A stretch of DNA of 64,000 nt from Deltaproteobacteria bacterium (GTDB taxonomy: Bacteria; Myxococcota_A; UBA796; UBA2385). A program made the position numbers and the translations under genes. Under the pieces are notes generated by a model, which searched no databases, was not told the DNA's origin, and was given only the letters and a program-made list of their open reading frames with translations. The stretch is taken from the NCBI GenBank assembly GCA_018401435.1, contig JAGYJW010000012.1, positions 94,284-158,283 of the forward strand. Reading direction: 5' to 3'. Each line of letters starts with the position of its first letter. The stretch's first letter is position 1. This document shows positions 24,995 through 32,502 of the stretch, in pieces.

Positions 24995-25684
24995 CTGATC
25001 AGTCTTCTTGCCAGCCTGCCCCTCCTGCCTGTCGCCGTCGCCGACCTGGGTCCGGCCTCGGTCGAGGCGGCCGTGCGCGCCCATGTGGGCGAGCGCCTGG
25101 GCGTTGCGGCCAGCGATGTGGACATCCTTCATTTGGGCCTGGGCCGGCCGCTGCACTGTCCGGCCGATGCCAGCCTGCGGGTTGAGAGTCTGCCCGCAGA
25201 GCGCTTTCTGGGCCGGGCGGACCTGCGGGTGATGGCCAGCGCCGGGGGCCAGCCCTGTGACGACCTCCGCCTCAGCATCCGGCTGGATGTGTGGGAGGAG
25301 GCCCCGGTGGCCGTGCGGGCCGCCGATGCCGGCGAGCGGGTGGAGCTCGGGCGGGGCCGGGTGCGCCGCACCGACGTGTCGGGAGTGCCGGTCGACCCCG
25401 ACCAGGGGCCTTATGAAGCCCGCGTCCCGCTGGCGCCCGGCGACGCGGTGACCCTTCAGCGGGTGCGCCGAATGCCCGATGGTCGCTCCGGTGGCGTCGT
25501 GACGGTGCTGGCCGAGCGGGGGCCGGTGCGCCTGGAGGCCCGAGGGCGGCTGATGGCGGATGCCTCCCAGGGCGATACGGTTCAGGTGCTCAATACCGCC
25601 ACGGGCGTCGTCCTCCGTGGCACGCTGGTCCAGCCCGGGCTCGTCCGGGTGGGTGCTGGCTTCAGCGGGGGAGACGCGCCATGA
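24995..25684 (+). CDS. flgA: P-ring assembly chaperone FlgA, apparent CTG start
   Basis: The C-terminal ~125 residues match FlgA: a SAF-like segment (VAVRAADAGERVELGRGRV) and the terminal ADASQGDTVQVLNTATGVVLRGTL region. FlgA binds the P-ring protein FlgI in the periplasm. The only signal peptide in frame (LISLLASLPLLPVAVA, then cleavage) starts at CTG 24995, with CGGAG seven bases before it. The first ATG/GTG/TTG is GTG 25073, which would delete the signal. CTG is therefore the likeliest start, giving 229 residues. It overlaps flgH by ATGA. Confidence 0.85.
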   Translation: MISLLASLPLLPVAVADLGPASVEAAVRAHVGERLGVAASDVDILHLGLGRPLHCPADASLRVESLPAERFLGRADLRVMASAGGQPCDDLRLSIRLDVWEEAPVAVRAADAGERVELGRGRVRRTDVSGVPVDPDQGPYEARVPLAPGDAVTLQRVRRMPDGRSGGVVTVLAERGPVRLEARGRLMADASQGDTVQVLNTATGVVLRGTLVQPGLVRVGAGFSGGDAP

Positions 25685-26373
25685 GACCTGTTCCGGCCAC
25701 GGCTTGCACGATCTTGTCGGCACTCTGGTGCGCCAGCGCCGCTGCGATGGATGCGCCTCAGCCTCCAGACTACCTCGTGCAAGGCAGCCTCCCGCCCACG
25801 CCGGCCGCAGCACCCGGCAGCCTCTGGAACGAGGCCAAGCTGCGCGTGATCATCGGCATGGACGGCAACGCGCGGCGGGTGGGCGACCTCATCACCGTCA
25901 ACATCTCCGAACAGACCCGCACCGAATTGCAGGCCGACACCTCCACCAGCCGCGACAGCTCCGTCGCCGGTGGCATCGGCAGCTTCTTCGGGCTGGTCAA
26001 CAGCATCACCGCTGCCAACCCCAACCTCGGCGGCCAGATCGGCCTCGAAGTCAGCGGCAGCGCCAACTATGCCGGCGACGGCAAGACCAGCCGCGAGGGC
26101 CTGCTCACCGGGCAGCTCACCTGTCGGGTGATGCAGGTGCAGCCCAATGGCAACCTCGTCATCTGGGGCACCAAGGAGATCGAGGTCAACCGGGAGACCC
26201 AGTTCCTGGTGATGACAGGAATGGTGCGGCCGCGGGATATCCAGGCCGACAACACCGTCCTGAGCCACCTCGTCGCCGAGGCCCGCATCGTCTTTGACGG
26301 TGAGGGCGTGGTGGGGGACAAGCAGGGGCCGGGCCTCGGCCACCGGGTCATGGACCATGTCTGGCCCTTCTGA
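25681..26373 (+). CDS. flgH: L-ring protein FlgH, without a clear lipobox
   Basis: This 230-residue protein carries the FlgH core: SLWNEAKLRVIIGMDGNARRVGDLITVNI, GSFFGLVNSI, the NGNLVIWGTKEIEVNRE strand and a terminal SHLVAEARIVFDG...VMDHVWPF. It forms the outer-membrane L ring. FlgH is normally a lipoprotein. Here the signal region contains Cys9 and Cys17, but the latter sits in ALWC, not a normal lipobox, and an Ala-rich signal peptidase I site (ASAAA) is more likely. flgI follows after 9 bp. Confidence 0.93.
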   Translation: MRPVPATACTILSALWCASAAAMDAPQPPDYLVQGSLPPTPAAAPGSLWNEAKLRVIIGMDGNARRVGDLITVNISEQTRTELQADTSTSRDSSVAGGIGSFFGLVNSITAANPNLGGQIGLEVSGSANYAGDGKTSREGLLTGQLTCRVMQVQPNGNLVIWGTKEIEVNRETQFLVMTGMVRPRDIQADNTVLSHLVAEARIVFDGEGVVGDKQGPGLGHRVMDHVWPF

Positions 26374-26382
26374 GGAGCGCGG

Positions 26383-27483
26383 TTGACCATGTTTCGATTC
26401 CTGCTGGCCATGCTCTTCGTCCTCGTGGCTGCGCCACGGGCCGAGGCCGCCCGCATCAAGGACGTCGCCAGCCTGCTGGGCGTTCGCACCAACTCCCTCT
26501 TTGGCTACGGGCTGGTCACCGGCCTCAACCGTTCCGGCGACAGCCTGCGCAACGAGGCCGCCATTCGCGCCCTCGCCAACCGGCTCCAGGGCCTGGGCTT
26601 CACCGTCAGCACCGACGAGATCCTCGCGCGCAACGTCGCTGTGGTCATGGTCACCGCCGAGATGCCCTCCTATTCCCGGCCGGGCTTGCGGCTGGACGTG
26701 GTGGTCAGCTCCAGCGGTGACGCCATGAACCTGCAGGGCGGCGTCCTGCAATTGACCCCGCTCTATGCCCCCAATGGTGAGGTCTTCGCGACGGCGCAAG
26801 GCCCGCTCACCCTGGGTGGCTTTCAGGCCTTCCAGGCGGGCACCAGCATCCAGCGCAACCACCCCACCACCGGCCGGGTGTCCCAGGGGGCGGTGGTCGA
26901 ACGCGAAAACCCCAACCGCATCGACCTCTCCACCCTCGAAAAGCTGGAGTGGGTCGTCCACGACCCCGACTTCACCACCGCCACCCGCATGGCCGACGCC
27001 ATCAACGCCCTCTTCGAGAGCGAGGTCGCGCGGCCGGAGGACTCCGGCATGGTGAACGTGATGGTGCCGGATCGCTACAAGGACCGCGTGGTCGAGCTGG
27101 TGGCCGAGATCGAGCGCATCGAGATCGAGGTGGACCAGGTGGCCCGGGTGGTGGTCAATGAACGCACCGGCACCGTCGTCATGGGCGCCAATGTGCACAT
27201 CTCTCCGGTCGCGGTCGCCCACGGGGGCCTCACCATCGAGGTGCAGTCCCTCAACAGCGTCAGCCAGCCCGGCGTGCTGGCGGGTGGCGTCACCACACCG
27301 GTCCAGAATGCCGCGGTGACCGTGGACGAAGAGAAGGGTCAGCTCACCATGATCGGCGGCGCCACCGTGGGCGAGCTGGTCGCCGCCCTCAATGACATTG
27401 GCGTCAAGCCGCGCGATCTCATCCAGATCCTCCAAGGCATCCACGGCGCTGGCGCCCTGCATGCCGACATCGTGGTCCAGTGA
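26383..27483 (+). CDS. flgI: P-ring protein FlgI
   Basis: The 366-residue protein has a cleavable signal peptide (FRFLLAMLFVLVAAPRAEA) followed by ARIKDVASLLGVRTNSLFGYGLVTGLNRSGDS, the diagnostic FlgI N-terminus, and ends LIQILQGIHGAGALHADI. It polymerises in the periplasm around the rod. TTG 26383 is five bases from AGGAG; ATG 26389 is the alternative and changes only two residues. It follows flgH, as usual. Confidence 0.96.
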   Translation: MTMFRFLLAMLFVLVAAPRAEAARIKDVASLLGVRTNSLFGYGLVTGLNRSGDSLRNEAAIRALANRLQGLGFTVSTDEILARNVAVVMVTAEMPSYSRPGLRLDVVVSSSGDAMNLQGGVLQLTPLYAPNGEVFATAQGPLTLGGFQAFQAGTSIQRNHPTTGRVSQGAVVERENPNRIDLSTLEKLEWVVHDPDFTTATRMADAINALFESEVARPEDSGMVNVMVPDRYKDRVVELVAEIERIEIEVDQVARVVVNERTGTVVMGANVHISPVAVAHGGLTIEVQSLNSVSQPGVLAGGVTTPVQNAAVTVDEEKGQLTMIGGATVGELVAALNDIGVKPRDLIQILQGIHGAGALHADIVVQ

Positions 27484-27490
27484 GCCCCGC

Positions 27491-28249
27491 ATGAGCATCG
27501 ACCCCACCGCGCCTTCCGCCCTCCTCAACTTGCAGGCCAGCGCGGGCACGCGGAGCGCCCTCGAGAGCGACCCCGCCTCGGTGCGCCGCATGGAGACCGC
27601 CCGCGCCGCCGAGGCCTTCGAGGGCTACCTCGCCCAGATCATGGTCCGGGAGATGCGCAAGACCATCCCCGAAGGCGGCCTGATGGGCAGCCATGCCCTC
27701 GACGTCTTCATGGATGTCCTCGACCAGGAGATATCGGAGCGCATCGCGGATTCGGGTGGTTTTGGCATGCAGCAGGCCCTGATGGGCGCCATGGATCCCC
27801 AGGCAAGCGTCGGGGGAGGGCAGGGGATGCTGCAGGGGCCCGAGGGCCATGGCCGCCGGTGGAGCGCCCAGCACCCCGTCGATGGCGTCGTCACCTCGCG
27901 CTTCGGGCGCAGGGCCGACCCTTTCCAAGACCGCGACGCCCACCACGCGGGCATGGACATCGCCGCCGCCAAGGGCAGCCCGATCCGGGCCGTGCGGGAT
28001 GGCGAGGTGGTCTTTGCCGGCGAACGCTCCGGCTACGGGCGCGTGGCCATCGTGGACCACGGCGACGGGCTCCAGACCCTCTACGCCCACTGCGACCGTC
28101 TGTCCGTGCGGCAGGGGCAGCGCGTGGGGGCGGGCCAGCCCATCGCCACGGTCGGCGAGACCGGGCGCGCGACCGGGCCCCACCTGCACTTCGAGGTGCG
28201 CGTCGATGGCCGGGCGGTCAACCCCGAAGGCGCCCTTCGCTGGCGCTGA
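27491..28249 (+). CDS. flgJ: Rod-binding FlgJ domain fused to an M23 peptidase domain
   Basis: The 252-residue protein has a FlgJ-type rod-binding segment at ~35-100 (AAEAFEGYLAQIMVREMRKT, MDVLDQEISERIADSGGFG). After a Gly-rich linker, residues ~125-245 form an M23 (LytM) domain with zinc ligands HAGMD and HLHFEV and the typical GYGRVAIVDHGDGLQTLYAH core. Enterobacterial FlgJ instead carries a glucosaminidase. This protein should cap the growing rod and open peptidoglycan cross-links for it. There is no Sec signal, as expected for export through the flagellar gate. ATG 27491 gives the conserved start. Confidence 0.9.
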   Translation: MSIDPTAPSALLNLQASAGTRSALESDPASVRRMETARAAEAFEGYLAQIMVREMRKTIPEGGLMGSHALDVFMDVLDQEISERIADSGGFGMQQALMGAMDPQASVGGGQGMLQGPEGHGRRWSAQHPVDGVVTSRFGRRADPFQDRDAHHAGMDIAAAKGSPIRAVRDGEVVFAGERSGYGRVAIVDHGDGLQTLYAHCDRLSVRQGQRVGAGQPIATVGETGRATGPHLHFEVRVDGRAVNPEGALRWR

Positions 28250-28326
28250 CGCCGGCCTGATCAATCCTTCAATTTCTCATTCCAAAGGTTCCACAAGCAC
28301 TCTCAGGCTTTCTTGAGGCATGGCTC

Positions 28327-28345
28327 CTAAACAAGCTGGCCGATC
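28327..28345 (+). promoter_or_regulatory. Candidate flagellar promoter motif upstream of flgM
   Basis: CTAAAC and CCGATC, separated by 7 bases, lie 27 bp before flgM. The same pair, separated by 8 bases, lies upstream of the flagellin gene. They resemble the TAAA and CCGAT parts of sigma-28 boxes, but the spacer is much shorter than the canonical one. It is a weak call. Confidence 0.3.
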
Positions 28346-28371
28346 GTCCGACGAGTAGGAGTGGAGGGCAC

Positions 28372-28656
28372 ATGAAGATCCTCGGAACACCATCGCCGCT
28401 GCGAACGGACAAGCTCCGTCGCGCCGAACAGGATCGTCGGGATGACCCGGGGCCCGGTCGCGCCTCCTCTGAGGGCGAGACCGTCGTGCTGTCAGAGACC
28501 GCCCGCTTCATCCGGGATCTCAAAGAGACGGCTGCTGGAATGTCGATGACGAGAAGGGCTGAGATCGAGCGGGCGCGCCAGGACATCCAGTCCGGCCTGC
28601 TCGACACCGACGCCGAAATCGCCGCCGCTGCAGACGGCTTCTTGGCCGGCCTTTAG
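28372..28656 (+). CDS. flgM: Anti-sigma-28 factor FlgM
   Basis: The 94-residue protein has the FlgM layout: a disordered charged N-terminal half, then VLSETARFIRDLKETA and RAEIERARQDIQSGLLDTD, the sigma-binding helices. FlgM holds FliA inactive until the hook is complete and is then secreted through it. The cognate sigma gene is ~5 kb upstream in the same block. A 122-bp, less GC-rich gap upstream suggests its own promoter. flgN, flgK and flgL follow in the order seen in many bacteria. Confidence 0.87.
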   Translation: MKILGTPSPLRTDKLRRAEQDRRDDPGPGRASSEGETVVLSETARFIRDLKETAAGMSMTRRAEIERARQDIQSGLLDTDAEIAAAADGFLAGL

Positions 28657-28696
28657 GGTCGGCCCGGTCCCCATCGCCGCTCCTCAAGGAGCACCC

Positions 28697-29029
28697 ATGT
28701 ACCGACCCCTTGTGGACCTCCTGGAGGACTCGATCGCCTGCGCCGAGGTGCAGCTGGACGCGGCACGCAGCCTGGACACCGAGCGGCTCTCCCAAGCCAC
28801 TGCCCGCCGCCAAGATCTGCTCTTCGAGATGGAGGCCGAGGGTGCGCCGAGGCTCCTTGCAGAGATGGACGACGAGGCCCAGGCGCTGGCCTTTGAACTT
28901 CGTGCCCTGGACGCCAGATTGGAGCGCATTCTCCATTCGGGAATCCGCGTCTTCCAGGGACTGAACACCGGCGGCGATGCCCCACCGGTCTATTCTTCGA
29001 ATGGCCGCATCCGAGGCGGCCGGACATGA
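28697..29029 (+). CDS. flgN: FlgN-like export chaperone
   Basis: The protein is 110 residues and mostly helical, with heptad-like Leu/Ala spacing (residues 5-85), as in FlgN, the chaperone for the hook-filament junction proteins FlgK and FlgL. Similarity in sequence is low for this family, so the call rests on size, helical pattern and its place between flgM and flgK. It has no signal peptide. The final ~20 residues are Gly/Arg-rich and probably disordered. Confidence 0.75.
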   Translation: MYRPLVDLLEDSIACAEVQLDAARSLDTERLSQATARRQDLLFEMEAEGAPRLLAEMDDEAQALAFELRALDARLERILHSGIRVFQGLNTGGDAPPVYSSNGRIRGGRT

Positions 29030-29039
29030 AAAGGCGGCC

Positions 29040-30431
29040 ATGAGCAACCTCCTCAGCACCATCAACGTGGGATCGACCGGACTTCGGGTCGCCTCCTCGG
29101 GGATCAACGTCACCAGCCACAACGTCGCGAATGCGACGACCGAGGGCTACTCCCGGCGTTCGGCGGTCACTTCCACCCGCGACCCCCTCCTGCGCCAGGG
29201 GCACCTTTATGGCCAAGGCGCCCGGGTCGGTCTGCTGTCCCGCAGCGCAGACCGCCTGGTGGACGATCAGATGGTCACGGTCATCGGGCAGCAGTCCCGC
29301 AGCGCGACGGCCGCCCGCACGGTTGGCGCCCTCGAGACCTACTTCGACGAGGACATGGTGCAGGGGCCCGCCACCCAGCTTCGGGCCTTCTACGACAGCA
29401 TGATGGAGCTCAAGGCCGACCCCTCCGATCCCTCGCTTCGGCAGCAGGTGGTCTCGACCGCCTCTCGCTTCACCCAGAGCCTCAACCAGACCGCCACCGC
29501 CATCACCCGCTCCCAGGACCTCATCCAGGACGAGATGGAGGACTCCATCGAGGGCGTGAACGAGAAGCTCAGCCAGATCGCGCAGCTCAACGAGCGCATC
29601 GCCATCGGCGGCGGATCGGTCGCTGCCGGTGACTACGCCGACCAACGCGACGAGCTCATCCGCGAAGTGGCCGAAGAGATCGGCGCAACCGTTCACTTCA
29701 CCCCCCAGGGGCAGGCCACGGTCTTCATCGGCGGCCACGCGGCCGTCAGCGGCAGCGCAGCCCGCACCCTCTCCGTCACCACCAATGTGACGACCGGCGC
29801 GCCCCAGGTCAACCTCTCGGCTGGCTCAGTGGCCGTCGTGGACGTCACCAGCGACCTGGGTGGCAGCTTCGGCGGCCTGTCGGACTCCTGGGTGGCCGCC
29901 GATGGCTACCTCAGCGACCTCGACACCTTCGTCTCAGAGCTGGCGAACCCCTTCAACGCCCAGCACCAGGCCGGCTTTGACGGCAATGCCGCGGCGGGAG
30001 GCGACTTCTTCACCTTCACCGTGGGGGCCGAAGCCAGCACGATCGCGGTGGACGCCAGCGTGGCCGCTGACGTCAGCCTCTTCGCTGCGGCCCAGCTCGG
30101 TCTGGGCAACGCCGGCGACGACGGCAACCTCGACTTGCTGCTCGACCTGGAGAGCACCCTCAGCCACCAGGGCGGAACGCTGACGGGCGCTGACGCATTG
30201 TCCGCTATCTACCGACAGATCAGCCAGGACGTGTCCTCCTTCGACTTCGACAACCAGATGCGACAGGGGGAGCTGGCCGACATGAACGAGCTCCGCCAGT
30301 CCATCTCCGGGGTCGACCTCGACGAAGAGGCGGCGAACCTGATGGCCTGGCAAGCTGCCTATGAGGCCAGCGCGCGGGTCATCACGACCACCAACCAGCT
30401 GCTCGACACCCTGATGGCGATGGGGACCTGA
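29040..30431 (+). CDS. flgK: Hook-filament junction protein FlgK (HAP1)
   Basis: The 463-residue protein begins with the FlgK signature (STGLRVASSGINVTSHNVANATTEGYSRR) and ends with the conserved ISGVDLDEEAANLMAWQAAYEASARVITTTNQLLDTLM. It is exported and forms the first junction layer on the hook. ATG 29040 aligns with the family start; an earlier in-frame codon at 28977 adds 21 non-family residues. It overlaps flgL by one base (TGATG). Confidence 0.95.
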   Translation: MSNLLSTINVGSTGLRVASSGINVTSHNVANATTEGYSRRSAVTSTRDPLLRQGHLYGQGARVGLLSRSADRLVDDQMVTVIGQQSRSATAARTVGALETYFDEDMVQGPATQLRAFYDSMMELKADPSDPSLRQQVVSTASRFTQSLNQTATAITRSQDLIQDEMEDSIEGVNEKLSQIAQLNERIAIGGGSVAAGDYADQRDELIREVAEEIGATVHFTPQGQATVFIGGHAAVSGSAARTLSVTTNVTTGAPQVNLSAGSVAVVDVTSDLGGSFGGLSDSWVAADGYLSDLDTFVSELANPFNAQHQAGFDGNAAAGGDFFTFTVGAEASTIAVDASVAADVSLFAAAQLGLGNAGDDGNLDLLLDLESTLSHQGGTLTGADALSAIYRQISQDVSSFDFDNQMRQGELADMNELRQSISGVDLDEEAANLMAWQAAYEASARVITTTNQLLDTLMAMGT

Positions 30432-31324
30432 TGACGGTCATTCGCACGACCTACCACGGCCGCCTCGCGCAGCTTCGGAACAACAACACCCGCCTTGCCG
30501 GCCAGCTTGCCGAGGCCCAGGCCCAGGCCACCACCGGGCTGCGGGTCAGCCGGCCTTCCGACGATCCGGGCCTGGTCACGCGCCTGGCCCGGCTGCGCGA
30601 ACAGCAGGACAACCAGCAGGTCTACGCCGACAATTCGGAGTGGGCCTCCTCGGTGCTCAGCCGCGCCGATGGCGCGCTCTCGGGTCTGGCCGACGTCCTG
30701 ACCCGGGCGAGAGAGCTTGCGGTGCAGCTCTCCTCCGAGAGCTACTCCGACGCCGAGCGTCAGACCGCAGCAATCGAGGCCCAGGGCATCTTCGATCGCG
30801 CGCTGGAATATGCCAACGCGCAGTTCGGGGGGCGCTACATCTTCGCGGGGGATGACTACGGCGATCCGCCCTACGACGCGACGGGCGCCTATACCGGCGC
30901 CGCCGCGGTATTGGGCTCTCCCGACGTGCCAGTGGCCGACGGGCTCAACGTTCAGATCGGCTTCTCGGGATCCGACCTGCTGGGGACCGGGCCGGGGGAT
31001 GTCGTCGCCGCCTTCGCCAACCTGGTCACCAACTTGACGACGGGTACCCCCGCTGCCGTGCAGTCCTCCTTGGACGACATCGAGGCCGGCCTGGCCCAGC
31101 TCTCCCAGGCCCGCACCATCGTCGGCAACGAGCAGCTGGTCGCAGAAGACGCCTACGACCTCACCATCGCCCTCGACATCGAGCTCAGCGACCAGATCTC
31201 CAACGACACCGAGGTGGACGCGGCCGAGAGCTACGCCCGCCTCTTCGAGGTCCAGTCGGCCTTCGAGGCCGCCTTGCAGGTCACCGCCAGCGCCCGCACC
31301 AACCTGCTCTTCGCCCGGATCTGA
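30431..31324 (+). CDS. flgL: Hook-filament junction protein FlgL (HAP3)
   Basis: The 297-residue protein is flagellin-like at both ends: TGLRVSRPSDDPGLVTRLARL near the start and ESYARLFEVQSAFEAALQVTASARTNLLF at the end. The middle includes the FGGRYIFAGDDYGDPPYD loop typical of FlgL. It forms the second junction layer under the filament. It is translationally coupled to flgK and followed by a 218-bp gap before the flagellin gene. Confidence 0.93.
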   Translation: MTVIRTTYHGRLAQLRNNNTRLAGQLAEAQAQATTGLRVSRPSDDPGLVTRLARLREQQDNQQVYADNSEWASSVLSRADGALSGLADVLTRARELAVQLSSESYSDAERQTAAIEAQGIFDRALEYANAQFGGRYIFAGDDYGDPPYDATGAYTGAAAVLGSPDVPVADGLNVQIGFSGSDLLGTGPGDVVAAFANLVTNLTTGTPAAVQSSLDDIEAGLAQLSQARTIVGNEQLVAEDAYDLTIALDIELSDQISNDTEVDAAESYARLFEVQSAFEAALQVTASARTNLLFARI

Positions 31325-31422
31325 TTCGGCCCGGCGCCCGCTTCGACTTCGCATCTTGCTTCTCCGCGCCCGAGCAGCCCAACGGCGGCCCGGGCGCGCT
31401 GCCGTCTGGGGCGTGGGGGGAT

Positions 31423-31438
31423 GTCACCGAAAGGTGAC
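31423..31438. promoter_or_regulatory. GTCACC-GAAA-GGTGAC dyad upstream of fliC
   Basis: A perfect six-bp inverted repeat around a GAAA tetraloop lies 7 bp before the CTAAAC/CCGATC motif and ~105 bp before the flagellin start. It could be a protein-binding dyad or a small RNA hairpin; nothing in the sequence decides between these. Confidence 0.35.
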
Positions 31439-31445
31439 TGTGGAA

Positions 31446-31465
31446 CTAAACCCGAGCCCCCGATC
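31446..31465 (+). promoter_or_regulatory. Candidate flagellin promoter motif
   Basis: CTAAAC and CCGATC, eight bases apart, repeat the pair seen upstream of flgM. The flagellin start is 78 bp downstream, leaving room for a 5' untranslated leader. The spacing does not fit the canonical sigma-28 consensus. Confidence 0.3.
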
Positions 31466-31542
31466 AACCGAGGAGTGAAGGCGAGCCCGCCTCACTCTCT
31501 GTGCGGGCGGCTCAACCCACAAAGCAACACGGGGTAGTCACC

Positions 31543-32370
31543 ATGACTATGGCAGTCAGGACGAACATCGCGTCCATGATGGGTGCCGGCCAGCTGGGCC
31601 GCACCAACAAGGCGCTGGGCAATTCCCTCGCCAAGATCTCCAGCGGCATGCGCATCAACCGCGCCGCCGACGACTCCGCCGGTCTCGGCGTGGCCACCAA
31701 CCTGGAGACGCAGGTCTCCAGCACCCGGCAGGCCATCCGGAACGCCAACGACGGTGTCTCCATCATCCAGACCGCCGAAGGCGCGGCCAACGAGGTCGTG
31801 GACATCCTTCAGCGGATGCGCGAGCTCGCTGTGCAGAGCTCCTCGGAGACCCTGGACGACGACGAGCGCGACTACATCCAGACCGAGTTCGAGCAGCTCT
31901 CGGGCGAAATCGGCCGCATCGCCGAGGTGACCGAGTTCAACGGCATTAACCTGTCCAACGCCAGCTCCACGCTGGACGTCCAGGTGGGCATCAACAGCTC
32001 CGCCAACGACACCATCATCATCTCCCTCGGCGACCTGCAGACCAGCACGCTGGGTGTGGATACCACCGGTGTCAACCTGTCCACCAGCGCCGGTGCTCAG
32101 GCTGCCCTGGCCACCATCGACACCGCCCTGGACTCGGTCAACAGCTACCGCTCCACCCTGGGCGCGGTGCAGAACCGTCTGGACTCCGCCATCAACAACG
32201 CCACGGTGAACACCGAGGCGCTGTCCGGTGCGCAGAGCCAGATCCAGGACACCGACTTCGCCACCGAGACCTCGAACATGACCCGTCTGCAGATCATGCA
32301 GCAGGCCGGTGTGGCCTCCCTGGCTCAGGCCAAGAACATCAACCAGTCCGTCATCTCCCTCCTCAACTAA
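31543..32370 (+). CDS. fliC: Flagellin, short form
   Basis: The 275-residue protein has the conserved N-terminal D0/D1 part (AKISSGMRINRAADDSAGLGVATNL, NDGVSIIQTAEGA) and C-terminal D1/D0 part (YRSTLGAVQNRLDSAI, QAGVASLAQAKNINQSVISLL). Only ~80 residues lie between them, so the exposed D2/D3 domains are almost absent and the filament should be thin-walled and smooth. It stands apart from its neighbours, with a 172-bp leader region upstream and a hairpin downstream, as expected for a highly expressed monocistronic gene. Only one flagellin gene is in the window. Confidence 0.96.
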   Translation: MTMAVRTNIASMMGAGQLGRTNKALGNSLAKISSGMRINRAADDSAGLGVATNLETQVSSTRQAIRNANDGVSIIQTAEGAANEVVDILQRMRELAVQSSSETLDDDERDYIQTEFEQLSGEIGRIAEVTEFNGINLSNASSTLDVQVGINSSANDTIIISLGDLQTSTLGVDTTGVNLSTSAGAQAALATIDTALDSVNSYRSTLGAVQNRLDSAINNATVNTEALSGAQSQIQDTDFATETSNMTRLQIMQQAGVASLAQAKNINQSVISLLN

Positions 32371-32434
32371 GGTCGGGGCTGATGGTGGGGCGTCGCGCGG
32401 CCTCTGGCCCAACGCGGCGTCCCAACCCACTCCC

Positions 32435-32460
32435 GGGCCTCCCCCTTGCGGGGGGGGCTC
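32435..32460 (+). terminator. Stem-loop between fliC and fliD
   Basis: An 11-bp stem (two G-U pairs) with the loop TTGC lies 65 bp beyond the flagellin stop. No T-run follows, so it may act as a terminator or as a 3' stabiliser that keeps flagellin mRNA more abundant than fliD. Confidence 0.6.
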
Positions 32461-32502
32461 GGGTAGCGGTAAAAGAGAACACAGCTTTCACAAGGGTCCA
32501 TC

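Noticed and set aside
28306..28319. GG-N10-GC resembling a sigma-54 promoter upstream of flgM
   Set aside because: Only the GG and GC match; the rest of the -24/-12 consensus is poor and no sigma-54 activator gene is seen.
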